Source of the DNA: JAGXFP01 sp039714535
GTDB lineage: Bacteria > Desulfobacterota > Desulfobulbia > Desulfobulbales > JAGXFP01
Assembly (NCBI GenBank): GCA_039714535.1
Contig: JBDLJC010000004.1
Location: forward strand, 1 to 64,000
DNA length: 64,000 nt
Reading direction: 5' to 3'
Shown: piece by piece, positions 1 through 8,073 of the stretch
Layout: each line of letters starts with the position of its first letter
How positions within the stretch are numbered: the first letter of the stretch is position 1
Program-made: the position numbers and the translations under genes
The notes under the pieces: model-generated
What the model was told of the DNA's origin: nothing
The model's input: the letters and a program-made list of their open reading frames with translations, nothing else
Database searches by the model: none

Positions 1-347
1 CAGGGACATTTCCTTCATTTAACTCTCTCATAGTACACGAAGAGATAGCAGATCTCTAATGAATTTTCACGCCTCAGGTTTAGTCTCCACGTTAATAATA
101 TAAGGTTCCTATCCTGAAATCAGTGAAGTTTATTACATAGTTTATGTGAACTATTTACATGCAGCCCCGGCTTCTCTTATCAAGATAATTTGTATATATA
201 GAGATTTGCGTCCCCGACCTGGAGCAACGTCAAAAAGCCCAGGCAGATTATTTCTTGCTACACTTAGCTAAATATTCCGGTATTATATCAACTGACATCA
301 GGTTACGCGGGTGATCAACAAATCTCATAATCGAGGAAAACAGGGAA
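1..347. other. Upstream region of the Crp/Fnr gene, no gene seen
   Basis: This AT-rich stretch holds no convincing ORF on either strand. It contains the start-proximal GAGG-type ribosome-binding sequence of the regulator that begins at 348 (around 333-336). I see no clear tRNA, terminator or promoter pair that can be assigned with confidence. Confidence 0.4.
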
Positions 348-1007
348 ATGATGAAGGACGGTTTTGTAACCAGCGCTCTATTATCTGGAATTAGCGCTAA
401 GGATCTCGATACAATCGAACGGGCGGCAGTAAGAAAGGTATACCATAAAAACACCATTATTTTTAGCGAGGGAGACCTCAGTGATTCGCTCTATATAGTC
501 GCCAGCGGCAAAGTCAAAGTCACAATAATTGATGACCATGGCAAGGAGATAATCCTCTCGATACTCGGTCCCGGTGATTATTTCGGTGAGATGACCGCCC
601 TTGAAGATGGCTTTACCAGAAGCGCCTGTGTTGTAACCCGGGAAAAGAGCGAAGTTCTGGTCCTGGCAAAAAAAGATTTTAGAAAAATTATTTCGGGTAA
701 TCCGGATATCGTTTTCGGCTTACTGAAAGATTCGATGGAGCGGCTCAGAAAGGCCAACAAGAAGATCGAAAGCCTGGCCTTGATGGATGTCTATGGGAGG
801 GTGGCGCGTCTTTTCATGGAGCTGGCCAAACCAAGTAATGGCAAACTGGTGATTGAGGATAAACTGACCCATCAAGATATCGCCAATATGGTAGGCTCAT
901 CCCGGGAGATGGTGAGCCGGGTTATGAAGGAACTGAGCCAGGGTAATTATGTTACCGTCGACCACAAGATCATCGAAATTAACCGAAAACTCCCCTATTC
1001 CTGGTAA
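348..1007 (+). CDS. Crp/Fnr family transcriptional regulator
   Basis: A cytoplasmic one-component regulator of 219 residues, the usual Crp/Fnr length. Residues about 15-130 form a cyclic-nucleotide-binding-type beta-roll with the pattern FGEMTALEDGFTRSA, which resembles the phosphate-binding cassette of cAMP-binding members. Residues about 140-215 carry the winged helix-turn-helix, with the recognition region LTHQDIANMVGSSREMVSR. There is no N-terminal cysteine cluster of the FNR [4Fe-4S] kind, so direct oxygen sensing is unlikely; the ligand is unknown. The first of two adjacent ATG codons (348, 351) was taken. The gene ends 9 bases before metF, so it may be co-transcribed with it and control C1 metabolism, which is inference from position. 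Confidence 0.88.
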   Translation: MMKDGFVTSALLSGISAKDLDTIERAAVRKVYHKNTIIFSEGDLSDSLYIVASGKVKVTIIDDHGKEIILSILGPGDYFGEMTALEDGFTRSACVVTREKSEVLVLAKKDFRKIISGNPDIVFGLLKDSMERLRKANKKIESLALMDVYGRVARLFMELAKPSNGKLVIEDKLTHQDIANMVGSSREMVSRVMKELSQGNYVTVDHKIIEINRKLPYSW

Positions 1008-1016
1008 AATTGCCCT

Positions 1017-2552
1017 GTGACAAATAATAAAGGATCCAGGTTCCAACGCTCTCTGGCCAACCAGGACGAATTCACCCTGACCGTTGAACTGGTGCCAAGC
1101 CGAGGCGGTCGCAGCACCGCCCACTCCCGAGCCCTGGACTTTGCGCGAGACGCCGGAGCGGACGGCAGATTGCAGGCGGTCAGTATTACAGAAAACGCCG
1201 GCGGTCATCCGGCCCTATCCCCGGAGATAATGGGGATCGAGATCAGTAAACTCGGGCTCGACGTTATCATCCATCTCTCCTGCAAGGACAAGAACCGCAA
1301 TCAGATCGAGAGTCTACTTTTTGCCTGGGATCGGGCCGGTTTACGCAACCTGTTAGTCATCGCCGGCGATTACCCTCAACGTGGTTATCGGGGCCACCCC
1401 AAACCGGTTTTCGACCTGGACACAATCCAGGCCCTGGATCTGGTTAGCCGTCTGAACTGTGAACAAGTTGAAGGGGACCGCCGCAACCCGGCGATAAAAA
1501 AATCGGTTGAACCGACCTCGTTCTGCAAAGGGGTGGCCATTTCTCCATTCAAGCATCTGGAAGCGGAGTTACGCATGCAATATTACAAATTGCATCGCAA
1601 GGAAGCAGCTGGCGCCGATTATGTGATCACCCAGGTTGGTTATGATGCCCGGAAATTTGATGAACTCCTGCGCTACATGCGGCTGAACAGGATCAACCTG
1701 CCGGTTTTGGGTAATGTTTTTATGCCAACTCCGGCTGTGGCCAAGATAATGTGGGAGGGCAGGATTCCCGGGGTAGTGCTCCCTGATCATTACTATGCGC
1801 AATTACAGGAAGAATTCAAGGATGCGGACCGGGGCCGTAAGAAAGGTTTGTTGCGGGGTGCCAAATTACTCTGTGTCCAGAAGGGCCTTGGTTATGGTGG
1901 CGCCCACCTCGGCGGACCGGGGCTGACCTATACCGAACTTGATTTTCTGCTCAACGAGGCCGACCGGATGGCCGACGACTGGCCCGATTTTCTGCAGGAC
2001 TTCTCCTGCTGGCCGAAGGATTCCTATTATTTCCGGCCAGGCCGTAACGGCGAGCTGAACAATAATGCCCCCGTGTCCCGCCAGAAATGTGGCCGTTCCC
2101 TGCATTACGCCCTGGCCAACTCTTTTCATGATCTTGCCTTTGCCGAAAGTGGCGCCTTATACCCAGCCGCCCACAGGTTATGTGTCGCCCTTGATGGCGG
2201 GAAGGGGCAAAAGGGTTTCACGAGGGCTGAACATCTGCTCAAACTTATGTTATTTGGTTGCAAGAACTGCGGCGATTGCACCTTGGCGGAGCTGGGTTTT
2301 CTCTGCCCGCAAAAGGGCTGTGCCAAATATCTGTTGAATGGCCCCTGCGGCGGTAGCAGAGACGGTTGGTGCGAAGTATATCCCGGCCGGAAAAAATGCT
2401 TATACGTCCAAGTCTATGAGCGCTTGAAAGCAGTGGGCCAAGACGGTTCCATGAAAAAAGGTGGCGTCCCGCCCCGGGACTGGGCTTTGAACGAGTCTTC
2501 CTCCTGGCTGAACTTTTTTCTGCACCGGGACCACACCAATCTCTTGAAGTAA
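1017..2552 (+). CDS. metF: Methylenetetrahydrofolate reductase with fused MetV-like C-terminal domain
   Basis: Catalyses reduction of 5,10-methylene-tetrahydrofolate to 5-methyl-tetrahydrofolate, for methionine synthesis or the methyl branch of the Wood-Ljungdahl pathway. Residues about 20-310 fit the MTHFR TIM barrel, with VELVPSRGG near the start and an extended region containing TPAVAKIMWEGRIPGV. The last 120 residues carry the zinc or iron-sulfur type MTHFR C-terminal domain, with CKNCGDCTL, CPQKGCAKYLLNGPCGGS and a closing PPRDW. At 511 residues it is much longer than E. coli MetF (about 296). The same cysteine motif recurs in the separate MetV at 6664. The start is a GTG with only a weak Shine-Dalgarno, so the start is moderately certain. 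Confidence 0.85.
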   Translation: MTNNKGSRFQRSLANQDEFTLTVELVPSRGGRSTAHSRALDFARDAGADGRLQAVSITENAGGHPALSPEIMGIEISKLGLDVIIHLSCKDKNRNQIESLLFAWDRAGLRNLLVIAGDYPQRGYRGHPKPVFDLDTIQALDLVSRLNCEQVEGDRRNPAIKKSVEPTSFCKGVAISPFKHLEAELRMQYYKLHRKEAAGADYVITQVGYDARKFDELLRYMRLNRINLPVLGNVFMPTPAVAKIMWEGRIPGVVLPDHYYAQLQEEFKDADRGRKKGLLRGAKLLCVQKGLGYGGAHLGGPGLTYTELDFLLNEADRMADDWPDFLQDFSCWPKDSYYFRPGRNGELNNNAPVSRQKCGRSLHYALANSFHDLAFAESGALYPAAHRLCVALDGGKGQKGFTRAEHLLKLMLFGCKNCGDCTLAELGFLCPQKGCAKYLLNGPCGGSRDGWCEVYPGRKKCLYVQVYERLKAVGQDGSMKKGGVPPRDWALNESSSWLNFFLHRDHTNLLK

Positions 2553-2585
2553 CCTGACACCCATTCCAAAAAAATATTCCCCAAG

Positions 2586-2621
2586 CCGGAAAAAAAGGGT
2601 ATTGTACCTGCTTTTTTCCGG
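2586..2621. terminator. A/T-flanked inverted repeat after metF, possible bidirectional terminator
   Basis: Arms CCGGAAAAAAAG (2586-2597) and CTTTTTTCCGG (2611-2621) pair around a 13-base loop, differing by one A/T. It lies 34 bases after the metF stop and before purF. The U-rich arm could serve as a terminator in either direction, but the GC part of the stem is only four pairs. Confidence 0.4.
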
Positions 2622-2764
2622 GCCGGGAAAAGTTGCCCAATCGAATGTAACCTTTTGAATTACTGGTTCGATATTTATTTTACCGCTAAGCAGGTTTTGC
2701 TTAAGCAGGATAACAACCCGCTCCACTTTTTATTGGTCCAGGCCAATAAGCCAATGGTGACATA

Positions 2765-4183
2765 ATGCTACATTGCAACATAAACCCCGACCGCCCCCGT
2801 GACGAATGCGGAGTCTGCGGAATATATGGCCACGAAGATGCGGCCAAACTATCATATTTCGGCTTGTACGCCCTACAGCACCGGGGCCAAGAGAGCGCCG
2901 GCATCGTCTCCAGCGACGGTAAAGTAATCCACCAGCATCGCGGCATGGGCCTGGTTCCTGAGGTTTTCAACGAGGAACACCTCCAAGCCCTTGTCGGCCA
3001 CCTCAGTATCGGTCATGTTCGTTATTCCACCACCGGCGAATCGGCGGTAATCAATGCCCAGCCCTTCACTGCCACCCATCTGGGCTGCACCCTTTCCGTG
3101 GCCCACAACGGCAATCTCGTCAACATCAGCGCCCTGCGCGAAGAACTTGAGCAAGACGGCTCCATCTTCCAGTCCACCATGGACAGTGAGGTGGTAATTC
3201 ATCTTATGGCCCGTCACTCCCAACTTGGTTTTGAAAAGTCTCTCCTTAAAACCGTCAGCAAGATCAAGGGTGCCTACTCTATGCTGCTGATGACTGAAGA
3301 TAAAATAGTGGCGGTCCGCGATCCCAATGGTTTCCGCCCCCTCTGCCTAGGCAAGCTCAACAACGGTTCCTATGTCGTGGCCTCCGAAACCTGTGCCCTG
3401 GATCTGATCGAGGCCGCCTATATCAGGGATATCGAGCCCGGCGAGGTCCTTATCATAGATGACACCGGCCTTAAATCATTATATATGGACAAGGCGGAAC
3501 GCCAGAGTTGCTGCATTTTTGAGCATGTTTATTTCGCCCGCCCGGACAGCGACATCTTTGGTTTCAATGTTTACCAGAGCCGCAAACGGATGGGCGAGAT
3601 CCTGGCCAGAGAATGTAAAGTTGATGCCGATTTCGTGATGCCCTTTCCCGATTCCGGCAACTATGCCGCCATCGGTTATTCCCAGGCCTCCGGCATCCCT
3701 CTGGAGATGGGGGTAATTCGTAACCATTATGTCGGCCGCACCTTTATTCAACCGACCCAGTCGATGCGCGATTTCTCGGTCAGGGTTAAGTTGAATCCGA
3801 TCCGGACCTTCCTCGAGGGTAAGAAAGTAATAATTATTGAAGATTCCATTATCCGCGGCACTACCGGCCGCAGCCGGGTCAAGTCTCTCAGGGATGTTGG
3901 CGTCAAGGAAGTGCATATGATGATCAGCTGTCCTCCGACTCGCAATCCATGCTATTACGGCATAGATTTCCCTTCCGGCGGTGAGCTGATCGCCAATGCC
4001 AAGTCAATTGACGAGATCCGCGACCATCTCGGTCTCGACAGTTTACACTACCTTAGCGTTGACGGGTTGGTTGAAGCGACCGGCATGAGTAAAAACAACT
4101 TCTGTCTGGCCTGTTTCAACGGTGACTACCCGGTTGAGCCGGACAAGAATTTTCATAAACTGACCCTGGGCTCCAAATGCTGA
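2765..4183 (+). CDS. purF: Amidophosphoribosyltransferase
   Basis: First committed step of purine synthesis: PRPP plus glutamine gives 5-phosphoribosylamine. The N-terminal glutaminase domain has the nucleophile at Cys15 in the motif DECGVCGI, so residues 1-14 are a propeptide that is removed by self-cleavage, as in the Bacillus-type enzyme. LQHRGQESAGI follows. The C-terminal phosphoribosyltransferase domain has the PRPP loop VIIIEDSIIRGTTGRS. Cysteine residues in SCCIFEHVYF and NNFCLACFNG match the [4Fe-4S] ligands of the oxygen-sensitive subgroup, in keeping with an anaerobic host. Length 472 is normal. It is not obviously operonic with metF, being separated by 212 bases, but kdsD follows closely. 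Confidence 0.96.
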   Translation: MLHCNINPDRPRDECGVCGIYGHEDAAKLSYFGLYALQHRGQESAGIVSSDGKVIHQHRGMGLVPEVFNEEHLQALVGHLSIGHVRYSTTGESAVINAQPFTATHLGCTLSVAHNGNLVNISALREELEQDGSIFQSTMDSEVVIHLMARHSQLGFEKSLLKTVSKIKGAYSMLLMTEDKIVAVRDPNGFRPLCLGKLNNGSYVVASETCALDLIEAAYIRDIEPGEVLIIDDTGLKSLYMDKAERQSCCIFEHVYFARPDSDIFGFNVYQSRKRMGEILARECKVDADFVMPFPDSGNYAAIGYSQASGIPLEMGVIRNHYVGRTFIQPTQSMRDFSVRVKLNPIRTFLEGKKVIIIEDSIIRGTTGRSRVKSLRDVGVKEVHMMISCPPTRNPCYYGIDFPSGGELIANAKSIDEIRDHLGLDSLHYLSVDGLVEATGMSKNNFCLACFNGDYPVEPDKNFHKLTLGSKC

Positions 4184-4250
4184 GCAGTTACATTTGAGGA
4201 TTGCCCCAGCTTTTTTATTTAATCTTGGCAGAATAGTTACAAGACAACTT

Positions 4251-5219
4251 ATGTATATAAATCAAGCAAAAGAAGTTCTCCGGATCGAGGCGGAAGGGAT
4301 TAATTCCTTACTCGATCAGCTGGGTGAAGATTTCAACCGGGCAATCGAGTTAATCCTCGCCTGCCCCGGTCGTCTGATCATCACCGGCATCGGCAAATCC
4401 GGGATAATCGGCCAGAAAATCGCGGCCACCCTGAACAGCACCGGCACTTCCTCATTCTTTCTCCATCCGGTGGAAGCCATGCATGGCGATCTGGGCCTGG
4501 TCGACGAGCTGGACGTGGTCATGGCCATTTCCTATAGCGGCGAAACCAGCGAACTCAATCTGCTCCTCCCCAGTCTCAAGAAGAGAGGAGTGAAAGTGAT
4601 CGCCATGACCGGCAATATTAACTCCAGCCTGGCCAAGCACGGAGATTCCGTGCTTGCTGTTGCAGTGCCCCAGGAGGCCTGCCCTCTTGGCCTGGCGCCG
4701 ACGGCCAGCACCACTGCCGCCCTGGCTATGGGTGATGCCCTGGCAGTGGTCCTGTTGAATTGCAAACAATTCAAGGCCAGTGATTTTCGCCGCAACCATC
4801 CAGGCGGCAGCCTTGGCGAACGGCTCAAGGTCAAGGTTTCAGAAGTGATGATTACCGGTGAGCAGATTCCGCAGGTCAATGTTGATGAGTCCCTGGCAGC
4901 GGCTATGGTAATCATGAACGAAAGGAATCTCGGCGCGATTGTGGTCATGAGCGGCAAAGACTTAACGGGCATCATCACCGATGGCGATATCCGGCGCCTG
5001 GTTTCTAAAGGGAAAGACCTTGCCAGCGTATCGGTAACGGAGGTCATGACCGGCGACCCCAAAACTATCGCCGCCGACCTGCTGGCAGCTGATGCCTTGA
5101 GCATCATGCAGAGACATGAGATCACCATCCTGCCGGTCCACGACAAGACCAGGATCCTGGCCGGAGTGTTACATCTTCAGGACCTGTTGGGCAAAGGCGA
5201 ATTCCGTTTTCTGGTCTGA
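4251..5219 (+). CDS. kdsD: Arabinose-5-phosphate isomerase (KdsD/KpsF family)
   Basis: Interconverts D-ribulose-5-phosphate and D-arabinose-5-phosphate, the entry step to KDO for lipopolysaccharide or capsule. The SIS domain (about residues 35-170) has the motifs GIGKSGIIGQKIAATLNSTG, HPVEAMHGDLG and SYSGETSE. Two CBS domains fill residues about 205-320. An open frame extends upstream to a TTG at 4194, but the ATG at 4251 gives 322 residues and the usual KdsD N-terminus, so that start was chosen; it lacks a strong Shine-Dalgarno. It follows purF by 67 bases. Presence of a KDO enzyme argues for an LPS-bearing outer membrane. Confidence 0.92.
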   Translation: MYINQAKEVLRIEAEGINSLLDQLGEDFNRAIELILACPGRLIITGIGKSGIIGQKIAATLNSTGTSSFFLHPVEAMHGDLGLVDELDVVMAISYSGETSELNLLLPSLKKRGVKVIAMTGNINSSLAKHGDSVLAVAVPQEACPLGLAPTASTTAALAMGDALAVVLLNCKQFKASDFRRNHPGGSLGERLKVKVSEVMITGEQIPQVNVDESLAAAMVIMNERNLGAIVVMSGKDLTGIITDGDIRRLVSKGKDLASVSVTEVMTGDPKTIAADLLAADALSIMQRHEITILPVHDKTRILAGVLHLQDLLGKGEFRFLV

Positions 5220-5287
5220 AAAGAATAGTAGTAGCAAGTGGACTTGTTATGGGAACAGCAACGTTCAGGTGTGGCTGTTTCTTGAAG

Positions 5288-5316
5288 TTGACAAAGCACG
5301 GCCCATTGGGTAACAT
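5288..5316 (+). promoter_or_regulatory. Candidate sigma-70 promoter for the hdrC-mvhD-metV genes
   Basis: TTGACA at 5288-5293 and TAACAT at 5311-5316 are separated by 17 bases, a near-consensus vegetative promoter. It lies in the intergenic space between kdsD and the HdrC-like gene at 5427, leaving a leader of roughly 100 bases. Sequence match only. Confidence 0.45.
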
Positions 5317-5426
5317 TCTCGTTTTACCCTACTGTATTTCTGTTAGTTTTATTGATAATACGGCCTGGTCATAGGCCTTAATTTTTTTAGATATAAATAT
5401 TTAATTTTTTTCAAACGAGGTTCTTT

Positions 5427-5993
5427 ATGGGAATAACCAGTAAGGAGATTAATGCTTCTTTCAGCGCCGAGGTAACTGCCCTGCCGGGCGGCGAGCACCT
5501 CAACAGCTGCTTTTCCTGTGGAGCTTGCAGCGGAGTTTGCCCGGTCAGCCAGGCAATCCCCGATTTCGATCCCCGCAAGATCATCCACATGATCCGGATG
5601 GGTTTGAAGGACAAACTGCTGAGTTCCGAATTAATCTGGCATTGTTCAAAATGCCGCAGCTGTGTCTTCGTCTGTCCCCAGGATGTCAGTTTTGCCGATA
5701 TCATGGGAACAATTCGGGAGATGGCCCTGGACCAGGGCATCGTTACCGAGCAGGACCTGCTCGACAAGGGCAAGGTGGCTTGGGTCGAACGTGACCGCTG
5801 CGTCTCTTGTCTGACCTGTGTGCGGGTCTGTCCCTGGCAAATCCCGGAGATCGACGATCAGGGCGTAGCGGTTATCGATCCCCGCAAATGCCGGGGCTGC
5901 GGAATCTGCCCCGCCGAGTGTCCGGCCCAGACCATCAAGATGAATGAATCCGAGGACGAGCGATTGATCGCCGCCTGCGGAACTGGAAATTAA
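5427..5993 (+). CDS. HdrC-like iron-sulfur protein with fused 2[4Fe-4S] ferredoxin domain
   Basis: Electron-carrying subunit of a heterodisulfide-reductase-like complex. Residues about 30-85 form the HdrC-type pair of clusters (CFSCGACSGVCPVSQ and CSKCRSCVFVCPQD) separated by the DFDPRKIIHMIRMGLKD helix region typical of HdrC. Residues about 125-175 add a second ferredoxin module (CVSCLTCVRVCPW and CRGCGICPAECPA). Four clusters are therefore predicted in 188 residues. There is no membrane segment. The next genes are mvhD and metV, so it probably passes electrons to or from methylenetetrahydrofolate reductase. HdrA and HdrB are not present in this cluster. Confidence 0.85.
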   Translation: MGITSKEINASFSAEVTALPGGEHLNSCFSCGACSGVCPVSQAIPDFDPRKIIHMIRMGLKDKLLSSELIWHCSKCRSCVFVCPQDVSFADIMGTIREMALDQGIVTEQDLLDKGKVAWVERDRCVSCLTCVRVCPWQIPEIDDQGVAVIDPRKCRGCGICPAECPAQTIKMNESEDERLIAACGTGN

Positions 5994-6166
5994 TTGGAGA
6001 CGTAACTATTCATCAGCACCCCATCTGCGCACGATCAGACTGACTCACATATGCATACATAGCTTGTCAGCCTGCTTATACACATCTGGAGCACTGCTGA
6101 ACAGTTACATTTGGGCGTTTCCCCGCTGTTGGGGCATTACGCTAAATAGTTTTACTTGGAGACAAG

Positions 6167-6667
6167 ATGAATTTTACTCCTGATATACAGATATTCTGTT
6201 GCCATTACACCTCCCAACAGGCCATTGCCGAGGGAGCCGATGGCCTTAAAGAAGACGGTTTCCCGGAGGGGGCGACCATTAACCGCCTATCTTGTTCCGG
6301 CAAACTCCAGGTCAGTTCCCTGCTGAAAGCCTTCGAAGACGGAGCTGATGGTGTTTGTGTCGTTGGTTGTCTGGAAGATAAATGCCACAACGTTATGGGC
6401 AGCAAGCGCGCCGCCCATCGAGTGCTGGCAGTTCGTAAGGCCCTGGATGGGCTTGGTGTCGAGAGCGAACGGATTGAGATGTTCCATATGGAGCGAGGGT
6501 TCCACCCGGAATTTGTCGATGCCGTCGTCATGATGGCTGAAAGGGTTAGGGACCTCGGCCCCAGTCCCTTTCAGAATGATGATAAGCCGGTTAAAAAGAC
6601 GGCTAAGAAAAAAGTGGTAAAGAAAGCGGCCAAAAAGCCTGCCAAAAAGGGAGGTAAGAAAAAATGA
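6167..6667 (+). CDS. mvhD: MvhD/FlpD family hydrogenase-type iron-sulfur subunit with lysine-rich tail
   Basis: MvhD-type [2Fe-2S] protein that links an electron donor to Hdr-like complexes. The core (residues 1-140) has the family cysteines in FCCHYTS, RLSCSGKL and VVGCLEDKCH and the conserved ending MERGFHPEFVDAV. After residue about 142 there is an unusual tail rich in lysine, alanine and proline (KKTAKKKVVKKAAKK and following, encoded at about 6590-6664), like the low-complexity tails of bacterial histone-H1-like proteins. The stop overlaps the next ATG (ATGA), so mvhD and metV are probably translationally coupled. The 173-base gap upstream includes a short sequence repeated from before kdsD. 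Confidence 0.87.
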   Translation: MNFTPDIQIFCCHYTSQQAIAEGADGLKEDGFPEGATINRLSCSGKLQVSSLLKAFEDGADGVCVVGCLEDKCHNVMGSKRAAHRVLAVRKALDGLGVESERIEMFHMERGFHPEFVDAVVMMAERVRDLGPSPFQNDDKPVKKTAKKKVVKKAAKKPAKKGGKKK

Positions 6668-7332
6668 TAATTGCAGAGCGTAAACCAGTTGCTGAAATAG
6701 TTGAAATGGTTGCCGATGCCAAGCGGGTGTTGGTTCTCGGCTGCCGTGGTTGTGTTTCGGTCTGTTCGGCCGGCGGTGAGCGTGAGGTGGAGATCCTTGC
6801 CTCTTTGTTGCGCCTTGGTTGCAAGAAGAAGGGCCAGGACCTTGAAACCATTGAGGCCACCATGGTCCGTCAATGCGACCGTGAATATATTGAGGCCATT
6901 GATCAGTGGGATGGTCAATACGATGCCATCGTCTCCATGGCCTGCGGAGTCGGCGTCAACTTTATCGCCAATCTGCGGCCCACAGATATCGTCTATCCTG
7001 CCGTTAACACCGGCTGTAACGGTGGTTCGGCCGAGCAGGGAGTCTGGACCGAGCAATGTGCCGGTTGCGGTGATTGCGTCCTCCATCTCACCGGTGGCCT
7101 CTGTCCCGTGGCCCGCTGCGCCAAAAGCCTGATGAACGGCCCCTGCGGCGGTTCCCAGAAGGGCGTGTGCGAGATCAACAAGGATGTCCCCTGCATCTGG
7201 CAGGCCATCCACGACCGCCTTGAGCGGACCGGACACAAGGCCGACATGGACAGAGTTGCCCCCATCCGTGATTGGAGCACAGCCGGTCACGGTGGTCCCC
7301 GAAAAGTTGTCCGGGATGATCTAACTGTTTAA
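6664..7332 (+). CDS. metV: MetV, methylenetetrahydrofolate reductase C-terminal type subunit
   Basis: Small zinc or iron-sulfur subunit that, in acetogens, partners MetF and connects it to Hdr/Mvh-type modules. The N-terminal half has cysteine motifs (LGCRGCVSVCSAGG, VSMACGVGVN, NTGCNGG). The C-terminal half carries CAGCGDCVL, CPVARCAKSLMNGPCGGS, CEINKDVPC and APIRDWS. These match the C-terminus of the MetF at 1017 nearly motif for motif, so the genome has both a fused and a free version of this domain. It overlaps mvhD by four bases and is followed by a strong terminator, making it the last gene of the cluster. Confidence 0.87.
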   Translation: MIIAERKPVAEIVEMVADAKRVLVLGCRGCVSVCSAGGEREVEILASLLRLGCKKKGQDLETIEATMVRQCDREYIEAIDQWDGQYDAIVSMACGVGVNFIANLRPTDIVYPAVNTGCNGGSAEQGVWTEQCAGCGDCVLHLTGGLCPVARCAKSLMNGPCGGSQKGVCEINKDVPCIWQAIHDRLERTGHKADMDRVAPIRDWSTAGHGGPRKVVRDDLTV

Positions 7333-7359
7333 TCTGCCCCAGAATAAAATGATCCTGAA

Positions 7360-7390
7360 GGGCGATGGTCAGCAAACCATCGCCCTTTTT
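7360..7390 (+). terminator. Intrinsic terminator after metV
   Basis: GGGCGATGGT (7360-7369) and ACCATCGCCC (7376-7385) form a perfect 10-bp stem with a six-base loop, followed directly by TTTTT. This is a textbook rho-independent terminator closing the hdrC-mvhD-metV unit. Confidence 0.92.
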
Positions 7391-7422
7391 GTGTTTTCAG
7401 GCAAATAGCAGGGCAACAACCC

Positions 7423-7812
7423 ATGTTCTCTGAAATGATCGAGATGCTCAAGAGAGGTGAATTGCCCTCTGCCGAAAAGCTCCACATCAGGCTGAAACCG
7501 GCCATGGTCAAAAAAGGCGGGGTTATGCAACAACCTCACCCGTGCTGGAGCAACGATCCAAAGATTAACCCTGATAGCGGCCACATGCTCTGGGCGGCAA
7601 TTTTACTGGAAGATCAGGAGTTGATCAGCATGGCGACCGCAATGATGTTTGTTGAACAGGGCAACAAGCTGGACGCCCTGACTCCGCAAAAAGCAAGGAA
7701 GCTCCTTACGGAAAAAGGTTCTGAGCTATTGGCCCTTGCCCCTACCCCCGAGTTTAAGTCTGTTCTGGCTGAAAAAATCAATACGGCGGTCACCAGCTTC
7801 TGCCTGAAATGA
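7423..7812 (+). CDS. Hypothetical protein, 129 residues
   Basis: Not recognised. It is a soluble, helix-rich protein without signal peptide or membrane segment, containing a short Trp/Pro/His/Cys region (QQPHPCWSND) near residue 40, a central helical part with Met and Leu, and a single Cys near the C-terminus (SFCLK). It starts 32 bases after the metV terminator, with only a weak ribosome-binding site, so it must either have its own promoter or be read through. Codon use resembles the neighbours. It could be a small accessory protein of the C1 cluster, but nothing shows this directly. Confidence 0.55.
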   Translation: MFSEMIEMLKRGELPSAEKLHIRLKPAMVKKGGVMQQPHPCWSNDPKINPDSGHMLWAAILLEDQELISMATAMMFVEQGNKLDALTPQKARKLLTEKGSELLALAPTPEFKSVLAEKINTAVTSFCLK

Positions 7813-8073
7813 TTGCCTTGCTGTCAATCAACTCCCAGTATTACCCATTTTCATCATTGCCGAACTTACCCGGTTCTCGATTGAGGCAAAATATCTTTTC
7901 CTATCGAAATTCCTTTCGGGTTCGAGATTACAAACTTGCATCATAAGGGTCTTTATTATCTCCCGACAATCTCTTGCCTCTACCTACACCTCTTGGCCAA
8001 AAAGTTACCAATAGTTAATTTACTGGATGAATCGCTAAATTAATAAAAGCGTTTACTTGATTTGTTACATGCC

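Noticed and set aside
2245..2726. Two long minus-strand frames over the 3' end of metF
   Set aside because: They are antisense to clearly conserved MetF codons and have no start signals.
5994..6166. Riboswitch before mvhD
   Set aside because: The 173-base spacer lies in a C1 cluster, but I could not match any known tetrahydrofolate or SAM riboswitch core by eye.
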